A stretch of 64,000 nt of DNA from contig NZ_JAPWGW010000003.1 in the NCBI RefSeq assembly GCF_027213945.1, positions 480,303 to 544,302 of the forward strand. Reading direction: 5' to 3'. Position numbers and translations under genes: made by a program. The notes beneath the pieces are model-generated. The model made no database searches and was not told the DNA's origin. It was given only the letters and a program-made list of their open reading frames with translations. Positions 45,661 to 55,259 of the stretch are shown one piece after another. The stretch is from Henriciella marina (GTDB taxonomy: Bacteria > Pseudomonadota > Alphaproteobacteria > Caulobacterales > Hyphomonadaceae). Position 1 is the stretch's first letter, and each line of letters starts with the position of its first letter.

Positions 45661-48003
45661 ATGTTCTCCATGAGTTCCAGCCCGAATCGCCGCCCATCTA
45701 TCTCGGAAATGGCCGCTGCCCGCGCGCCCGTACCGGATACGAATGCCAATTATCTCGATGGCCTGAACCCCGAACAACGCGACGCCGTCGAAACGACCGA
45801 AGGCCCGCTTCTGGTTCTCGCAGGCGCTGGCACAGGCAAGACGCGCGTTCTGACGACCCGTCTTGCCCATATCATCGCGTCCAAACTCGCCTGGCCCAGC
45901 CAGACACTGACGGTCACTTTCACCAACAAGGCGGCCCGTGAAATGCGCGAGCGCGCGCTGCACCTCATCGGCGACGCCGGTGAAGGGCTCAGATGGCTCG
46001 GCACCTTCCACTCGATCAGCGCGCAGATTCTCCGCCGCCACGCCGAGCTCGCAGGCCTCAAATCCAGCTTCACCATCCTCGACATGGATGATGTCATCCG
46101 CCTCTGCAAACAGGTGATCGAGGCTGAGAACATCGACACGAAACGCTGGACGCCGCGCCATCTCTCAAGCCTCATTGATGGCTGGAAGAACCGTGCGCTG
46201 ACGCCGGCCAAAGTCCCCAAGGACGAAGCTTGGCAGTTCGCCGACGGCAAGGCGATCCAGCTTTACGAGACCTATCAGAACCGCTTGAAGGTCCTGAACG
46301 CCTGCGACTTTGGCGACTTGCTGATCCACAACATCACCATTTTCCAGGACAATCCGGACCTGCTGGCGGACTATCACAAGCGTTTCAAATATATCCTGGT
46401 GGACGAGTATCAGGATACTAACGTCGCCCAGTATCTATGGCTTCGCCTGCTGGCGCGCGGCTCGAACAATATCTGCTGCGTCGGGGATGACGACCAGTCG
46501 ATCTATGGCTGGCGCGGCGCAGAGGTCGACAACATCCTGCGCTTCGAGAAGGACTTCCCGGGCGCCAAGGTCATCCGGCTGGAGCGCAATTACCGCTCGA
46601 CCAAACACATCCTCGCCGCTGCTTCCTCCGTTATCGACTTCAACAAGGGGCGCCTCGGCAAGACGCTCTTCGTGGGCGACGGTGAACAGGCCAGTCCGGA
46701 CGCCGAAAAAGTCCAGGTGCGCGGCCTCTGGGACGGCGAGGCCGAAGCGCGCCTCATCTGCGACGACATCGAGAGCTACATCAACAAGGGCGGCCAGTAT
46801 GAAGACTGCGCCATTCTCGTGCGCGCCTCATGGCAGATGCGGCTCTTCGAAGAACGCCTCATCATGCTGGGCATCCCCTACCGCGTGATCGGCGGCCCGC
46901 GCTTCTTTGAGCGCGCCGAGATTCGCGACGCCCTAGCCTATCTTCGCCTTGTGCGCAGTCCCGATGACGACCTCGCCTTTGAGCGTGTCGTGAACCAGCC
47001 CAAGCGCGGCGTCGGGGCCACCACGATCCAGAAACTGCAGAGCCTCGCCCGCGAAGATGGCCGTTCGCTCTTCACGCTCACTCCGATGATCCTTCAGACC
47101 GATGAGGTCAAAGGCCCCGCCAAGCGCGGCCTCACCACCTTCATCGACCAGGTGAACCTCTGGCGCGATCGCCTAAATAACGGCATGGCCCATCATGAGC
47201 TTGCGCAGGTCATCCTGGACGAGAGCGGCTATACCGATATGCTGCAAAAGGACCGCTCCCCGCAGGCCCAGACGCGGCTCGACAACCTCAAGGAGCTGAT
47301 CCACGCCATCGGTCAGTTCGACAGCCTCGCCGGCTTCCTCGAACACGTGCAGCTTGTCATGGATGTCGGCGGGCAAAGCACCGGCAATGAGGTTCAGATC
47401 CTGACGCTTCACGCCGCCAAGGGTCTTGAATGGCCGATGGTCTTCCTGCCCGGCTGGGAAGAAGAAGTCTTCCCGTCCCGCCGCTCGCTGGACGAGTCTG
47501 GCATGAAAGGCCTCGAGGAAGAACGCCGCCTTGCCTATGTCGGCATCACCCGGGCGCGTGAAAAATGCTCGATCAGCTTTGTCGCCAATCGCATGATCTT
47601 CGGGCGCTGGCAGTCCGTCCTGCCATCACGCTTTGTCGATGAACTCCCACACGAAAATGTCGAGGCGAGCAGCGAGACCGGCTATTCCACCATGCCCGGC
47701 GCCGATCAGGGCTTCCAGGGCACGATCGAGGATCTTGGCGAGCGTTCCAACTACACCTCTCCCGGCTGGCGCCGCCTCAAGGAGAATGCCGGCAAAGGCT
47801 CAAAGACCGGCCCCGTCATCGACGGCAAGGCAGAACTTATCGCCACCTCAGCAGGCAAATCAGGCTTCAAGATCGGCCAACGCGTCCACCACGAGAAATT
47901 CGGCTACGGGCAGGTCCTCAGCGCCGACGGCACCAAGCTGCAGGTCAACTTCAAGAATGTCGGCCTGAAAAAGGTCATCTCGACCTTCGTGACGGGGGTT
48001 TAG
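45661..48003 (+). CDS. UvrD/PcrA-type superfamily 1 DNA helicase
   Basis: 780 residues. Helicase motifs are all present: I (LVLAGAGTGKTRVLTTRL), Ia (TFTNKAAREMRER), II (ILVDEYQDTN), III (VGDDDQSIYGWRGA), IV (LERNYRS), V (ILTLHAAKGLEWPMVFLPGWEE) and VI (EERRLAYVGITRAREK). The C-terminus has the PcrA/UvrD tudor-like RNA-polymerase contact (GQRVHHEKFGYGQVL). 3'-5' helicase of excision repair and replication. ATGs at 45661 and 45670 are both possible starts. Confidence 0.94.
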   Translation: MFSMSSSPNRRPSISEMAAARAPVPDTNANYLDGLNPEQRDAVETTEGPLLVLAGAGTGKTRVLTTRLAHIIASKLAWPSQTLTVTFTNKAAREMRERALHLIGDAGEGLRWLGTFHSISAQILRRHAELAGLKSSFTILDMDDVIRLCKQVIEAENIDTKRWTPRHLSSLIDGWKNRALTPAKVPKDEAWQFADGKAIQLYETYQNRLKVLNACDFGDLLIHNITIFQDNPDLLADYHKRFKYILVDEYQDTNVAQYLWLRLLARGSNNICCVGDDDQSIYGWRGAEVDNILRFEKDFPGAKVIRLERNYRSTKHILAAASSVIDFNKGRLGKTLFVGDGEQASPDAEKVQVRGLWDGEAEARLICDDIESYINKGGQYEDCAILVRASWQMRLFEERLIMLGIPYRVIGGPRFFERAEIRDALAYLRLVRSPDDDLAFERVVNQPKRGVGATTIQKLQSLAREDGRSLFTLTPMILQTDEVKGPAKRGLTTFIDQVNLWRDRLNNGMAHHELAQVILDESGYTDMLQKDRSPQAQTRLDNLKELIHAIGQFDSLAGFLEHVQLVMDVGGQSTGNEVQILTLHAAKGLEWPMVFLPGWEEEVFPSRRSLDESGMKGLEEERRLAYVGITRAREKCSISFVANRMIFGRWQSVLPSRFVDELPHENVEASSETGYSTMPGADQGFQGTIEDLGERSNYTSPGWRRLKENAGKGSKTGPVIDGKAELIATSAGKSGFKIGQRVHHEKFGYGQVLSADGTKLQVNFKNVGLKKVISTFVTGV

Positions 48004-48008
48004 GTCGG

Positions 48009-48974
48009 ATGTACGACCAAAGCTCGTCGGGTCTGGCCGAGCTGGCACAACAGATTCGCGAACGGCTGAACAGCTACTTGAGCATCGGTTGGCACATGCC
48101 GGATAACCATGACTTCAATCGCTTTTGCGGTGCTCTTGATAATATCCAAGATGGAATCGACGCCGCGTTTGAGTACGAGAAGGTTCATGACGCGGCTGGT
48201 CCGAGCACGCTGCTTGTTTATGGCTTTCTCCAGGCTCTTTATGTGGTGCAAGACAGCGTAGAGACGCTTTGCAAAGCCGTCGGCCTTAAATGGGAAGCAA
48301 AGAATTGCGTTGAGTTACGCCCGATACGTGATGCTAGAAATCGGCTGTCTGGGCACCCCTCTTCAACGGGGCGCGGCAACGAAAACAATCCTCTGTCTTG
48401 GGCAAGTGGTGGACACCATGACATTCACCGCGATCGGTTCTCGATGAACCTCTATTGGTACGATCAAAAATCGGAGAAAATTACGGTCGAAGTGAATGAG
48501 TTTCGACAACGCAACGCCGAGGTGTTGGTCCCGATTTGCCAGCAAGTTATTTCAATCATCGATCAACGCGAAGAGGCGGCAAGGATGGCACTTAGGGAAA
48601 AATCGTTAGGCGAGCTCATCCCCAAAAACTTGGGCTATCTCTTCCAAAAGATTCCTTCAGAAGGCGACCGCAGAGGCCAAGCGCTGAGTCATATCAACAT
48701 ACTTCGGAATGCCTTAGACCCAATGCGCGAATATTGCGCCGCTGCCAATGCAGGAAGCGATGGCATCGATTGGCTGATAAATCGATGCAATGCGGCCCTG
48801 GATGCCTTAACTCTATTTCACTCCGATGAGACGCCCGGTTACCACTCGCTTGAATTCGCAGATGTAATCTCCAAAGGTTTAGAACATTACTTCTCAGAAG
48901 TGGTGCATGCGGTTAAAGACGCTCATAGTTTTATAAACTCCAGACCGCCACAAGCTGAACCCGTTCGATATTAG
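48009..48974 (+). CDS. Unknown protein with HEPN-like motif
   Basis: 321 residues, all helical in appearance. Residues 70-120 read YGFLQALYVVQDSVETLCKA, then RPIRDARNRLSGHPSS; R110-N111-x4-H116 fits the Rx4-6H signature of HEPN ribonucleases. The rest shows no known domain. Base composition and codon use (AAT, TTT, GAT, CGA) are less G+C-rich than the flanking genes, suggesting transfer. It starts 5 bp after the helicase stop. No partner antitoxin gene is visible beside it. Confidence 0.65.
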   Translation: MYDQSSSGLAELAQQIRERLNSYLSIGWHMPDNHDFNRFCGALDNIQDGIDAAFEYEKVHDAAGPSTLLVYGFLQALYVVQDSVETLCKAVGLKWEAKNCVELRPIRDARNRLSGHPSSTGRGNENNPLSWASGGHHDIHRDRFSMNLYWYDQKSEKITVEVNEFRQRNAEVLVPICQQVISIIDQREEAARMALREKSLGELIPKNLGYLFQKIPSEGDRRGQALSHINILRNALDPMREYCAAANAGSDGIDWLINRCNAALDALTLFHSDETPGYHSLEFADVISKGLEHYFSEVVHAVKDAHSFINSRPPQAEPVRY

Positions 48975-49255
48975 TTAGAGCGTGGCATACGCTTCCACGC
49001 AGCGATGCCCAGCCCCCTCAAGTTTCGATTTAAAGTGATCAATACCGCGGAAGGCGCCGCGTCAGCGGCCCAGCCTTGAGCCCCGGAGACAGATTGCACA
49101 CCCTTCAACGTCTGTTTCGAAAGCTCATCCTTCCGTAGACCCCTGTGAAGACAGGGGTCCATGGCGGACGATTTGACTACAACGCATCGATTGCGAGGGA
49201 ATGCTATGGAAACCTGCCGTTGCAGATATCTGCGGACGGCTATGCCTAAGTCGCC
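48975..49255. other. Gene-poor, lower-G+C gap with a hairpin
   Basis: No convincing gene. A 9-bp perfect stem GACCCCTGT (49138-49146) / ACAGGGGTC (49151-49159) with loop GAAG is the only structure seen; no T-run follows on the plus side. The gap continues the shift in composition of the upstream orphan gene. Confidence 0.5.
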
Positions 49256-49759
49256 CTACTCCCACCCATCCGCAAATGGACACGCGGCCTGCAGGCCAGC
49301 CTCTTCAGGCGTGTCGGAATTGAAGATATCGACATCGACCAGCCAGGCGCCGTCTTCCTGAAGCTTGCGCACTTCGAGGAACTTGCCTGCATCGACGCCG
49401 TATTCGCTCTCGTTCAGCGGGACGAAGACACATGACCGGCCGCGCACATAGGCGGTGTCGCCACTGCCGCCAATATTCTCGATATCGAGTGCGATGCGGT
49501 AGCCGGTCTCATTCTCGGCTTCCCAGGCCGCGATGTTCTCGCGTCCGGTCACGGCAGGGCCGTTTGGCGGCATCAGGATCGCGTCTGAGGTAAAGTAGGA
49601 GGCGAGCAACTCCCAGTCATTGGCATTATAGGCGCCCACCCAGTCGGCAGAGGCGGCTTCAATAACGCTGAAATCTTGCGGCCCAAGCTCTTCCGGCAGG
49701 GTCTGACAGCCTGCAATGGCAGCGGTGAACATGATCGCAGTGAATGCGGCGTGTCGCAT
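49256..49759 (-). CDS. NTF2-like lipoprotein
   Basis: 167 residues. Signal MRHAAFTAIMFTAAIAGCQT with lipobox IAGC. The NTF2/SnoaL fold follows: IEAASADWVGAYNANDWELLASYFTSDAILMPPNG and VTGRENIAAWEAENE. It has the same design as the lipoprotein at 41117 but low identity. GAGAGGGATC precedes the ATG. The frame extends upstream to 49978 without support. Confidence 0.82.
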   Translation of the reverse strand: MRHAAFTAIMFTAAIAGCQTLPEELGPQDFSVIEAASADWVGAYNANDWELLASYFTSDAILMPPNGPAVTGRENIAAWEAENETGYRIALDIENIGGSGDTAYVRGRSCVFVPLNESEYGVDAGKFLEVRKLQEDGAWLVDVDIFNSDTPEEAGLQAACPFADGWE

Positions 49760-49853
49760 AGTGATCCCTCTCGAAAGCGCCTTCGCACTGGCGCGTTTCC
49801 CTTTCCAAAGCAAGATACGCGCCGGACTGGCAAGCCCGTCTCCACGTGCGCTC

Positions 49854-51116
49854 CTACCCGGCAGGCGTTCCGTCAATCTTCCGCCCGAAGACACGCCACG
49901 CAATAATGGCCAGCGTGAACAGGCCGCCCGACATGCAGACGGCGAGAACCGCATTTCCGGGCCAGCCCGCATAGTCATAGACGGCTGTGCCAGCCGAGCT
50001 CGAAATGCCGCCGCCGATGAACATCATCACAATATAGATGGTCATGAGGCGGGTGCGGATGTTTTTCTCGAGAGACAGGAATGTCATCCGGTTACAGATA
50101 TCGACCAGCGGCCCAAGAAGCGTCATCAGCACAACAGGAACGATAAGCAGCCAGAGATTGTAGCCGAGCGGCCAGAGCAGGCAAACCGCGACGAAATTTA
50201 CCGCCGCCGCCACGATGCGCGCCTTGTACGGCCCCACCCTATCAGCCCAGCGGCCGAGCGCGGGCGTCGTGAACAGGTTGAAACCCGCAAAGGCAGCGAG
50301 ATAGCCGACCACATCTACGCCATACCCCATGTCAGGCAGATGCAGGCCAAGGCCCATCCAGACAGACAGGAAGACACCAAAGCCAAGCCCCTGCATGGCG
50401 CCGGAAATGATGATTTCCGGATAGCGCTTCACCAGCGCGACCATGGAGAAGAGAAGGCTGAGATAGCTTTGCTTGGGCTCATCATCGCTGCCTGCCTCGC
50501 GTTCATCCATGATGAAGGGCATCAGGATCGAGACGATCAGCATGAAGCTGGAGGCGATATAGTAGACGGTGCGCCAACCAAACGTCTCAGCCACGATGCC
50601 AGCCCCGGCTCGCGCGACGAGAATGCCGCCGATGACACCGGTGGTGAGCATGGCCGTCACGGCGCCAAGCTGAGCCGGATCGACCCGTTTTGAGGCATAG
50701 GCCGGCAGCAGGTAAGGCGCGATCGTGAAAAAGCCGAGAATGGTCGATGCGAGCGTGAACAGCCTGAAATCGGTCGCGAATGCCATGCCCGTAATCGACA
50801 GGAACTGCCCGGCCACCGTGATCGTCACCAGCTTGCGATTAGAGATCCGGTCGCCCAGCGGCAGGAGCAGGAACACACCCAGCGCCAGCGCGAGCTGGTT
50901 GGCGCCTGGCACAATGCCGATCACCGCGTCCCTCACCTCAAAGCCGCGCGCGACCTCTGAAATGATTGGGTGAATGTAATAGGCGTTGGCCGTCACCACC
51001 GCCGAGGCGAGCGTCAGGAAAAGAAGCTCTGTCGAAGAAAGGCGGCGTTCGGCTGGGGCTGCCGCGTCTGATATCCCTGGGCCTTGCCCGGACGAAGGAG
51101 GAGGTGAAGCAGCCAT
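49854..51116 (-). CDS. MFS transporter
   Basis: 420 residues with 12 membrane helices. Helix 1-2 region ITPV-like: ANAYYIHPIISEVARGFEVRDAVIG; the loop 2-3 motif is PLGDRISNRKLV, and the second-half repeat has PALGRWADRVGPYKARIV. The shape resembles YgaY/arabinose-efflux-type MFS proteins; substrate unknown. A TTG at 51137 would extend it by 7 residues; neither start has a strong ribosome-binding site. Confidence 0.87.
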   Translation of the reverse strand: MAASPPPSSGQGPGISDAAAPAERRLSSTELLFLTLASAVVTANAYYIHPIISEVARGFEVRDAVIGIVPGANQLALALGVFLLLPLGDRISNRKLVTITVAGQFLSITGMAFATDFRLFTLASTILGFFTIAPYLLPAYASKRVDPAQLGAVTAMLTTGVIGGILVARAGAGIVAETFGWRTVYYIASSFMLIVSILMPFIMDEREAGSDDEPKQSYLSLLFSMVALVKRYPEIIISGAMQGLGFGVFLSVWMGLGLHLPDMGYGVDVVGYLAAFAGFNLFTTPALGRWADRVGPYKARIVAAAVNFVAVCLLWPLGYNLWLLIVPVVLMTLLGPLVDICNRMTFLSLEKNIRTRLMTIYIVMMFIGGGISSSAGTAVYDYAGWPGNAVLAVCMSGGLFTLAIIAWRVFGRKIDGTPAG

Positions 51117-51328
51117 TCCGGGCGAGAGGTATAGCAAGTCTCTGGCGAAGCAAAGGTGACGCCGACGTCAGCTATCGCAAGGGCAAGGCGTTACCGCCTC
51201 TATCCACAGAAACTCTTGGGTCGCACTTCGAAACACCTTCCAGAAACACCGCCACTACACCGTCAGTACACCATCGTTCTTGCAGGAAGCGCGCAGCACT
51301 TTCCGACGGTATGGCGCGGCGCTTTCCC

Positions 51329-52375
51329 TCAGGCTTCCACCGGGCCAATCGTGTCCTTGGCCGGACGCGGTGTCTTCGCATTGTTTATCCGGAACATGGC
51401 CGGGCGCTCATAGAGGAAGGCGAGCGGCGTCTTGCGGATCACGAAGTGGAGGACGAGCGGCGCGGCCAGCGCGAACAACAGGATCGATAGCGAGGCCCAG
51501 CCCACATCCGGAATGAGCCCGGTCATGGCCAGGCCCTTCTGGGCCACCTTCATTGGAATGAAAAAGGTCAGATAGATGACGATGGAGTGCTTGCCCGCAT
51601 AGCGGATCGCATTGCCAATATCGAAGCGGGCAAGCAGCGAAGCGACGCTGACAATGGCAAAAGCGCCTGCAAAACCAAGGACAAGGCTGATCACTGGCGC
51701 ATCGCCAAGGCCGACGCTGACAAGCTGCGCGTTCCAGATTGCCCAGACAGCGAGCGCCGAAACGGCCACCATGCCATGTCCGCGCACAGCATCTGCGATG
51801 CGGAAGACGAGCGGGGCAAAGGCGTAGCCCGCGAAGAAGAAGACATACCAGTTGGCAAACCGCTCGGTCACCGACCATGATGGCGCGATCCAGCCAGCAT
51901 AGAAGGCGATGTGAGCCAGCGCAGCGAGCGCGAAGACGGCCAGAACAGGCACGCGAGCGATCAGGCGCGTCACCACATATAAGAAGAGAAGCTGGTGAAT
52001 GAACCAGAGGCTGGAGGCCGGAAAGACGAGTTGTTTCAAAAAGATAAGACCAACGCCCGCAGGGTCCGACAGGAGGAGGTCAGCCTCGAAAGCGACTGTC
52101 TGGAGACCCAGCCAGAGCAGGTAGAAATAGGCAAAATGGACAACCTTGCGGTCGATATAGTCGACCAGCGGCCCATTGATCGAGCGCGACAGGAAAAGAC
52201 CCGCAATCAGGAAAAAGTCCGGCATTCTGAAGGGCTTGGCGAAAGCGACAACATCGTGCATCCAGCCGGTGCCGCCGACCATCTCGCCATAATTCAGCGT
52301 CGAATGCATCATCACTACGAGGATGATGCAGATACCCTTGCCGTAATCGACCCAATCAATGCGGTGCTTGGTCAT
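51329..52375 (-). CDS. Acyltransferase 3 family membrane protein
   Basis: 348 residues, about ten membrane helices. It begins RIDWVDYGKGICIILVVMMHS, the acyltransferase-3 signature with the catalytic His, and RMPDFFLIAGLFLSRSI is the conserved R-x10-F region. Family members O-acylate sugars of exported glycans or peptidoglycan. No polysaccharide genes adjoin it. GAGGGACCGG precedes the ATG. Confidence 0.88.
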   Translation of the reverse strand: MTKHRIDWVDYGKGICIILVVMMHSTLNYGEMVGGTGWMHDVVAFAKPFRMPDFFLIAGLFLSRSINGPLVDYIDRKVVHFAYFYLLWLGLQTVAFEADLLLSDPAGVGLIFLKQLVFPASSLWFIHQLLFLYVVTRLIARVPVLAVFALAALAHIAFYAGWIAPSWSVTERFANWYVFFFAGYAFAPLVFRIADAVRGHGMVAVSALAVWAIWNAQLVSVGLGDAPVISLVLGFAGAFAIVSVASLLARFDIGNAIRYAGKHSIVIYLTFFIPMKVAQKGLAMTGLIPDVGWASLSILLFALAAPLVLHFVIRKTPLAFLYERPAMFRINNAKTPRPAKDTIGPVEA

Positions 52376-52635
52376 TTCCGGTCCCTCAAGACTAGCCTGT
52401 CAGGCGAGTTGCAAGATCTGTGCTCACTTTTCAGGATATGCCGTCCCGAATTGTGGCAGCCCCTGCCGCCACATGCCCCCAAATTGCCCCAGAGCCTTCC
52501 AAGCCTCGCCACAGGCTAGGGGTCTCTTGGTGACGGGCCGGGGGCTTCCTCGAAGGCGCGAACCGTGGTTCAACGCCGGGCAGAAACCCTTGGCCTTGCA
52601 AACTGTATAGCCGAATGGGTTGAGAGGAGGCTAAG

Positions 52636-53331
52636 ATGACAACGCTGGCATTGGTGGACGACGACGAGAACATTGTCGCCTCGTTGAAAATGTTCTTCGA
52701 AGCTGAGGGCTACGACGTCAAAACCTATCATGACGGCCTGTCTGCCCTGTCTGGCCTGACCGAAACGCCGCCTGATCTTGCCATCCTCGACGTGAAGATG
52801 CCGAAAATGGACGGCATGGAGCTTCTGCGGCGCCTGCGCCAGAACTCCGAACTGCCGGTTATCTTCCTGACCTCCAAGGATGAAGAGATCGACGAGGTCA
52901 TCGGCTTCAATATCGGCGCCGACGATTTCGTGCGTAAGCCCTGCTCCAATCGCCTCCTGTCAGAGCGCGTGAAGGCCGTGCTGCGCCGCTCGCGCACGAC
53001 CGAAGGTCAGGTCGAAGATGGCGACCAGAAGCCGATCGTTCGCGGCCGCCTGACGCTCGACCCGAACCGCCATGCCTGTTCATGGGACGGCGAACCGGTC
53101 CGCCTGACCGTCACCGAATTCCTGATCCTGCAGTCGCTTGCCCAGCGCCCAGGCTATGTCAAAAGCCGCGACCAGTTGATGGACGCGGCGTATGACGACC
53201 AGATCTATGTCGACGACCGCACCATCGACAGCCACATCAAGCGTCTACGCAAGAAATTCCGCGAAGTGGACGACGAATTCGACGCGATCGAGACCCTCTA
53301 CGGCGTCGGCTATCGCTACAATGAGAGCTAA
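52636..53331 (+). CDS. chvI: OmpR-family response regulator, ChvI-like
   Basis: 231 residues. Receiver domain with the acidic pocket VDDDEN, phospho-acceptor Asp52 ([12 protein letters not shown]) and Lys in FVRKPC. The winged-helix output (about 135-228) ends [19 protein letters not shown], typical of ChvI. It is separated from the matching kinase gene by three unrelated genes; the pair is normally adjacent. GAGAGGAGG precedes the ATG. The 260 bp upstream hold only a possible promoter (TTGCAA...TATAGC). Confidence 0.88.
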   Translation: MTTLALVDDDENIVASLKMFFEAEGYDVKTYHDGLSALSGLTETPPDLAILDVKMPKMDGMELLRRLRQNSELPVIFLTSKDEEIDEVIGFNIGADDFVRKPCSNRLLSERVKAVLRRSRTTEGQVEDGDQKPIVRGRLTLDPNRHACSWDGEPVRLTVTEFLILQSLAQRPGYVKSRDQLMDAAYDDQIYVDDRTIDSHIKRLRKKFREVDDEFDAIETLYGVGYRYNES

Positions 53332-53346
53332 GCTCAGGCCGGCCGG

Positions 53347-54033
53347 TCACCTGATTACGAATTCAAAATAGGTATCGGGGAAAGGCTCATCGACGAGGGT
53401 GAAGTGCCACCACTCCTCCTTGAGACCTTTGAACCCATGCGCCTGCATGATGGACTGCAGGAAGGCCCGATTGGCACGCTGCTGCGCAGTCGGGCGCGGG
53501 TCCGACGGCCACGATATCGGATCGAACAGGTCGAACGGGGAGCCCATGTCGATTTCGTCGCCCGTTGCGATATCAACCAGTGTGAGGTCCATCGTGCTGC
53601 CGCGCGAATGGCCTGATCGCTCGGCAATATAGCCGAGGCTGAAAAGCTCCGCTTTCTCGACATTCGGATAATAGACAGGCTTGGTGGACTGGTCCTCAAG
53701 GTCACGTGCCCAACGCCCGAAATGCGCGACAGCGCGGGCCGGGCGGTAGCAATCGAACACTTTCAAGCCGAGACCAAATCCGGCGAGCCGCGCCTGCACT
53801 TCAGCCAGTGCATCTGCTGCCTCACGGGTGAGCCAGCAGATTGGCGCTTCATACCCATCGACCGGCGCACCGACAAAATTGTGGGCCGTGTGGTAACGCA
53901 TATCCTCGATCAGGCCGGGGACATGATTGGCCACTCTTACAAATCCGTCCGGAGCCAAGCGCGCGCTCTCCTGTCCAATCGAGGTGGCACAGCCCATCAG
54001 GGCCATGAGGCAGATCGATATCAGATGTTTCAT
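53347..54033 (-). CDS. D-alanyl-D-alanine dipeptidase (VanX/DdpX family), lipoprotein
   Basis: 228 residues. Signal MKHLISICLMALMGCATSIG with lipobox LMGC. Zn ligands and catalytic residues are visible: SGHSRGSTMDLTLVD (SxHxxGxxxD) and LKEEWWHFTL (ExxxWH). FDCYRPARAVAHF carries the transition-state Arg. It cleaves D-Ala-D-Ala released from cell wall. Inserted in the opposite direction between chvI and chvG. Confidence 0.92.
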   Translation of the reverse strand: MKHLISICLMALMGCATSIGQESARLAPDGFVRVANHVPGLIEDMRYHTAHNFVGAPVDGYEAPICWLTREAADALAEVQARLAGFGLGLKVFDCYRPARAVAHFGRWARDLEDQSTKPVYYPNVEKAELFSLGYIAERSGHSRGSTMDLTLVDIATGDEIDMGSPFDLFDPISWPSDPRPTAQQRANRAFLQSIMQAHGFKGLKEEWWHFTLVDEPFPDTYFEFVIR

Positions 54034-54094
54034 TGCAACCCCCGCTCCCCCAAGAGCGCGCAGCAGCCTAGTATATCGTCCTTGTTGAGGCCGC

Positions 54095-54616
54095 TTACCG
54101 CTTCAGCTGCATCTGGCCGAGATAGTCGCGCTTTCCGATCGGAACGGCCTTCATGCGCAGAATGTCATAGGCTGTTGTGGCGTGAAAATAGAGGTTTGGT
54201 TTGGAGAAGGAGAAGAGAAAGCCTTCTGCCGTGAATGGCAGCGACATCTCTCCAAGCTTGAAGACAACGTCCTTGCCCGTCCATTCATTGACCTGATCGG
54301 CTTTCATCGCTGCCAGCGTCTGGGCTGTTTCGGCGAGCTTGGCCTGAAAACCGGCATAGTCGAGCGTTTCGAGCTTGTTCGGCGGGCCGGCTTCGCCGCG
54401 GCGAACGCTTTCCAGGGCGCCGAGCGAATGGTGCATGACCGAATGGAGCTGGAAGGTCAGGGGAAACATGTCCGAATGGATCGTCTCGCCAAGCAGATCG
54501 TCCGGGTTCAGTCCGCGGGCCTCATAATGCTGCGCGCCCTTTTCGAGGACACCTTGTACAGAGCCAACGGTCTGTTGCATGGGCAGAACGACAGCTTCGT
54601 AAAGGGAAAGGCTCAT
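54095..54616 (-). CDS. DUF1993 protein
   Basis: 173 residues, four-helix DinB-like fold: SLYEAVVLPMQQTVGSVQGVLEKG, MFPLTFQLHSVMHHSLGALE and KPNLYFHATTAYDILRMKAVPIGKRDYL at the C-terminus, which is diagnostic for DUF1993. His residues in the second and fourth helices could bind a metal. AGGAGCACCC precedes the ATG. Function unknown. Confidence 0.9.
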   Translation of the reverse strand: MSLSLYEAVVLPMQQTVGSVQGVLEKGAQHYEARGLNPDDLLGETIHSDMFPLTFQLHSVMHHSLGALESVRRGEAGPPNKLETLDYAGFQAKLAETAQTLAAMKADQVNEWTGKDVVFKLGEMSLPFTAEGFLFSFSKPNLYFHATTAYDILRMKAVPIGKRDYLGQMQLKR

Positions 54617-54758
54617 TGGGTGCTCCTAGCGTTTCGATGGGTTCGCACGAGGGCTACATGTCAGAGCAGATCTGAGCAAGAGAATGCGAAGGAGGGTTTG
54701 CCCGGCGGGCCTGTGAGGCTTATGCCAGCTGCAACCAGATGAAACACGGAGACACATC

Positions 54759-55223
54759 ATGGCAGACCCAGAAAACACGCTCCTGATGGAGACGACCAAG
54801 GGCCCGGTGAAGATCGAGCTTCGCCCTGACCTTGCCCCAAACCACGTTGCCCGCATCAAGGAGCTTGCACGCGAAGGCTTCTATGACGGCATCGTCTTCC
54901 ACCGCGTAATCGACGGCTTCATGGCACAGTGCGGCTGCCCGAACGGCACCGGCACCGGCGGCTCTGACAAGCCGGACCTGAAGGCAGAGTTCAACGACGA
55001 GCCACATGTGCGCGGCATCTGCTCGATGGCCCGCACGAACCAGCCACACTCGGCCAACTCGCAATTCTTCATCGTGTTTGACGAGGCGCGCTTCCTCGAC
55101 AAGCAATACACTGTCTGGGGCCAGGTCGTTGAAGGCATGGAGAACATCGACCAGCTGAAGCGCGGTGAGCCGGTACGCGACCCGGATTCCATCAAGTCGC
55201 TGAAAGTCGAAGCTGACGCCTGA
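54759..55223 (+). CDS. ppiB: Cyclophilin-type peptidyl-prolyl isomerase
   Basis: 154 residues, no signal peptide, so cytoplasmic. Cyclophilin core: DGIVFHRVIDGFMAQCGCPNGTGTGG (catalytic Arg in FHR), ICSMARTNQPHSANSQFFIVF and VWGQVVEGMENID. GGAGACACATC precedes the ATG. It lies just upstream of the sensor kinase gene on the same strand. Confidence 0.93.
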   Translation: MADPENTLLMETTKGPVKIELRPDLAPNHVARIKELAREGFYDGIVFHRVIDGFMAQCGCPNGTGTGGSDKPDLKAEFNDEPHVRGICSMARTNQPHSANSQFFIVFDEARFLDKQYTVWGQVVEGMENIDQLKRGEPVRDPDSIKSLKVEADA

Positions 55224-55259
55224 TCAGGCATTTAACAATTGAGGCCCGGCAGGGAACAG

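Noticed and set aside
49138..49159. Perfect 9-bp stem as a terminator
   Set aside because: No T-run follows on the plus strand, so it is recorded only as a structure in the gap.
48971..49162. 63-codon minus-strand frame in the gap after the HEPN-like gene
   Set aside because: No ribosome-binding site, no recognised domain, and it overlaps a hairpin.
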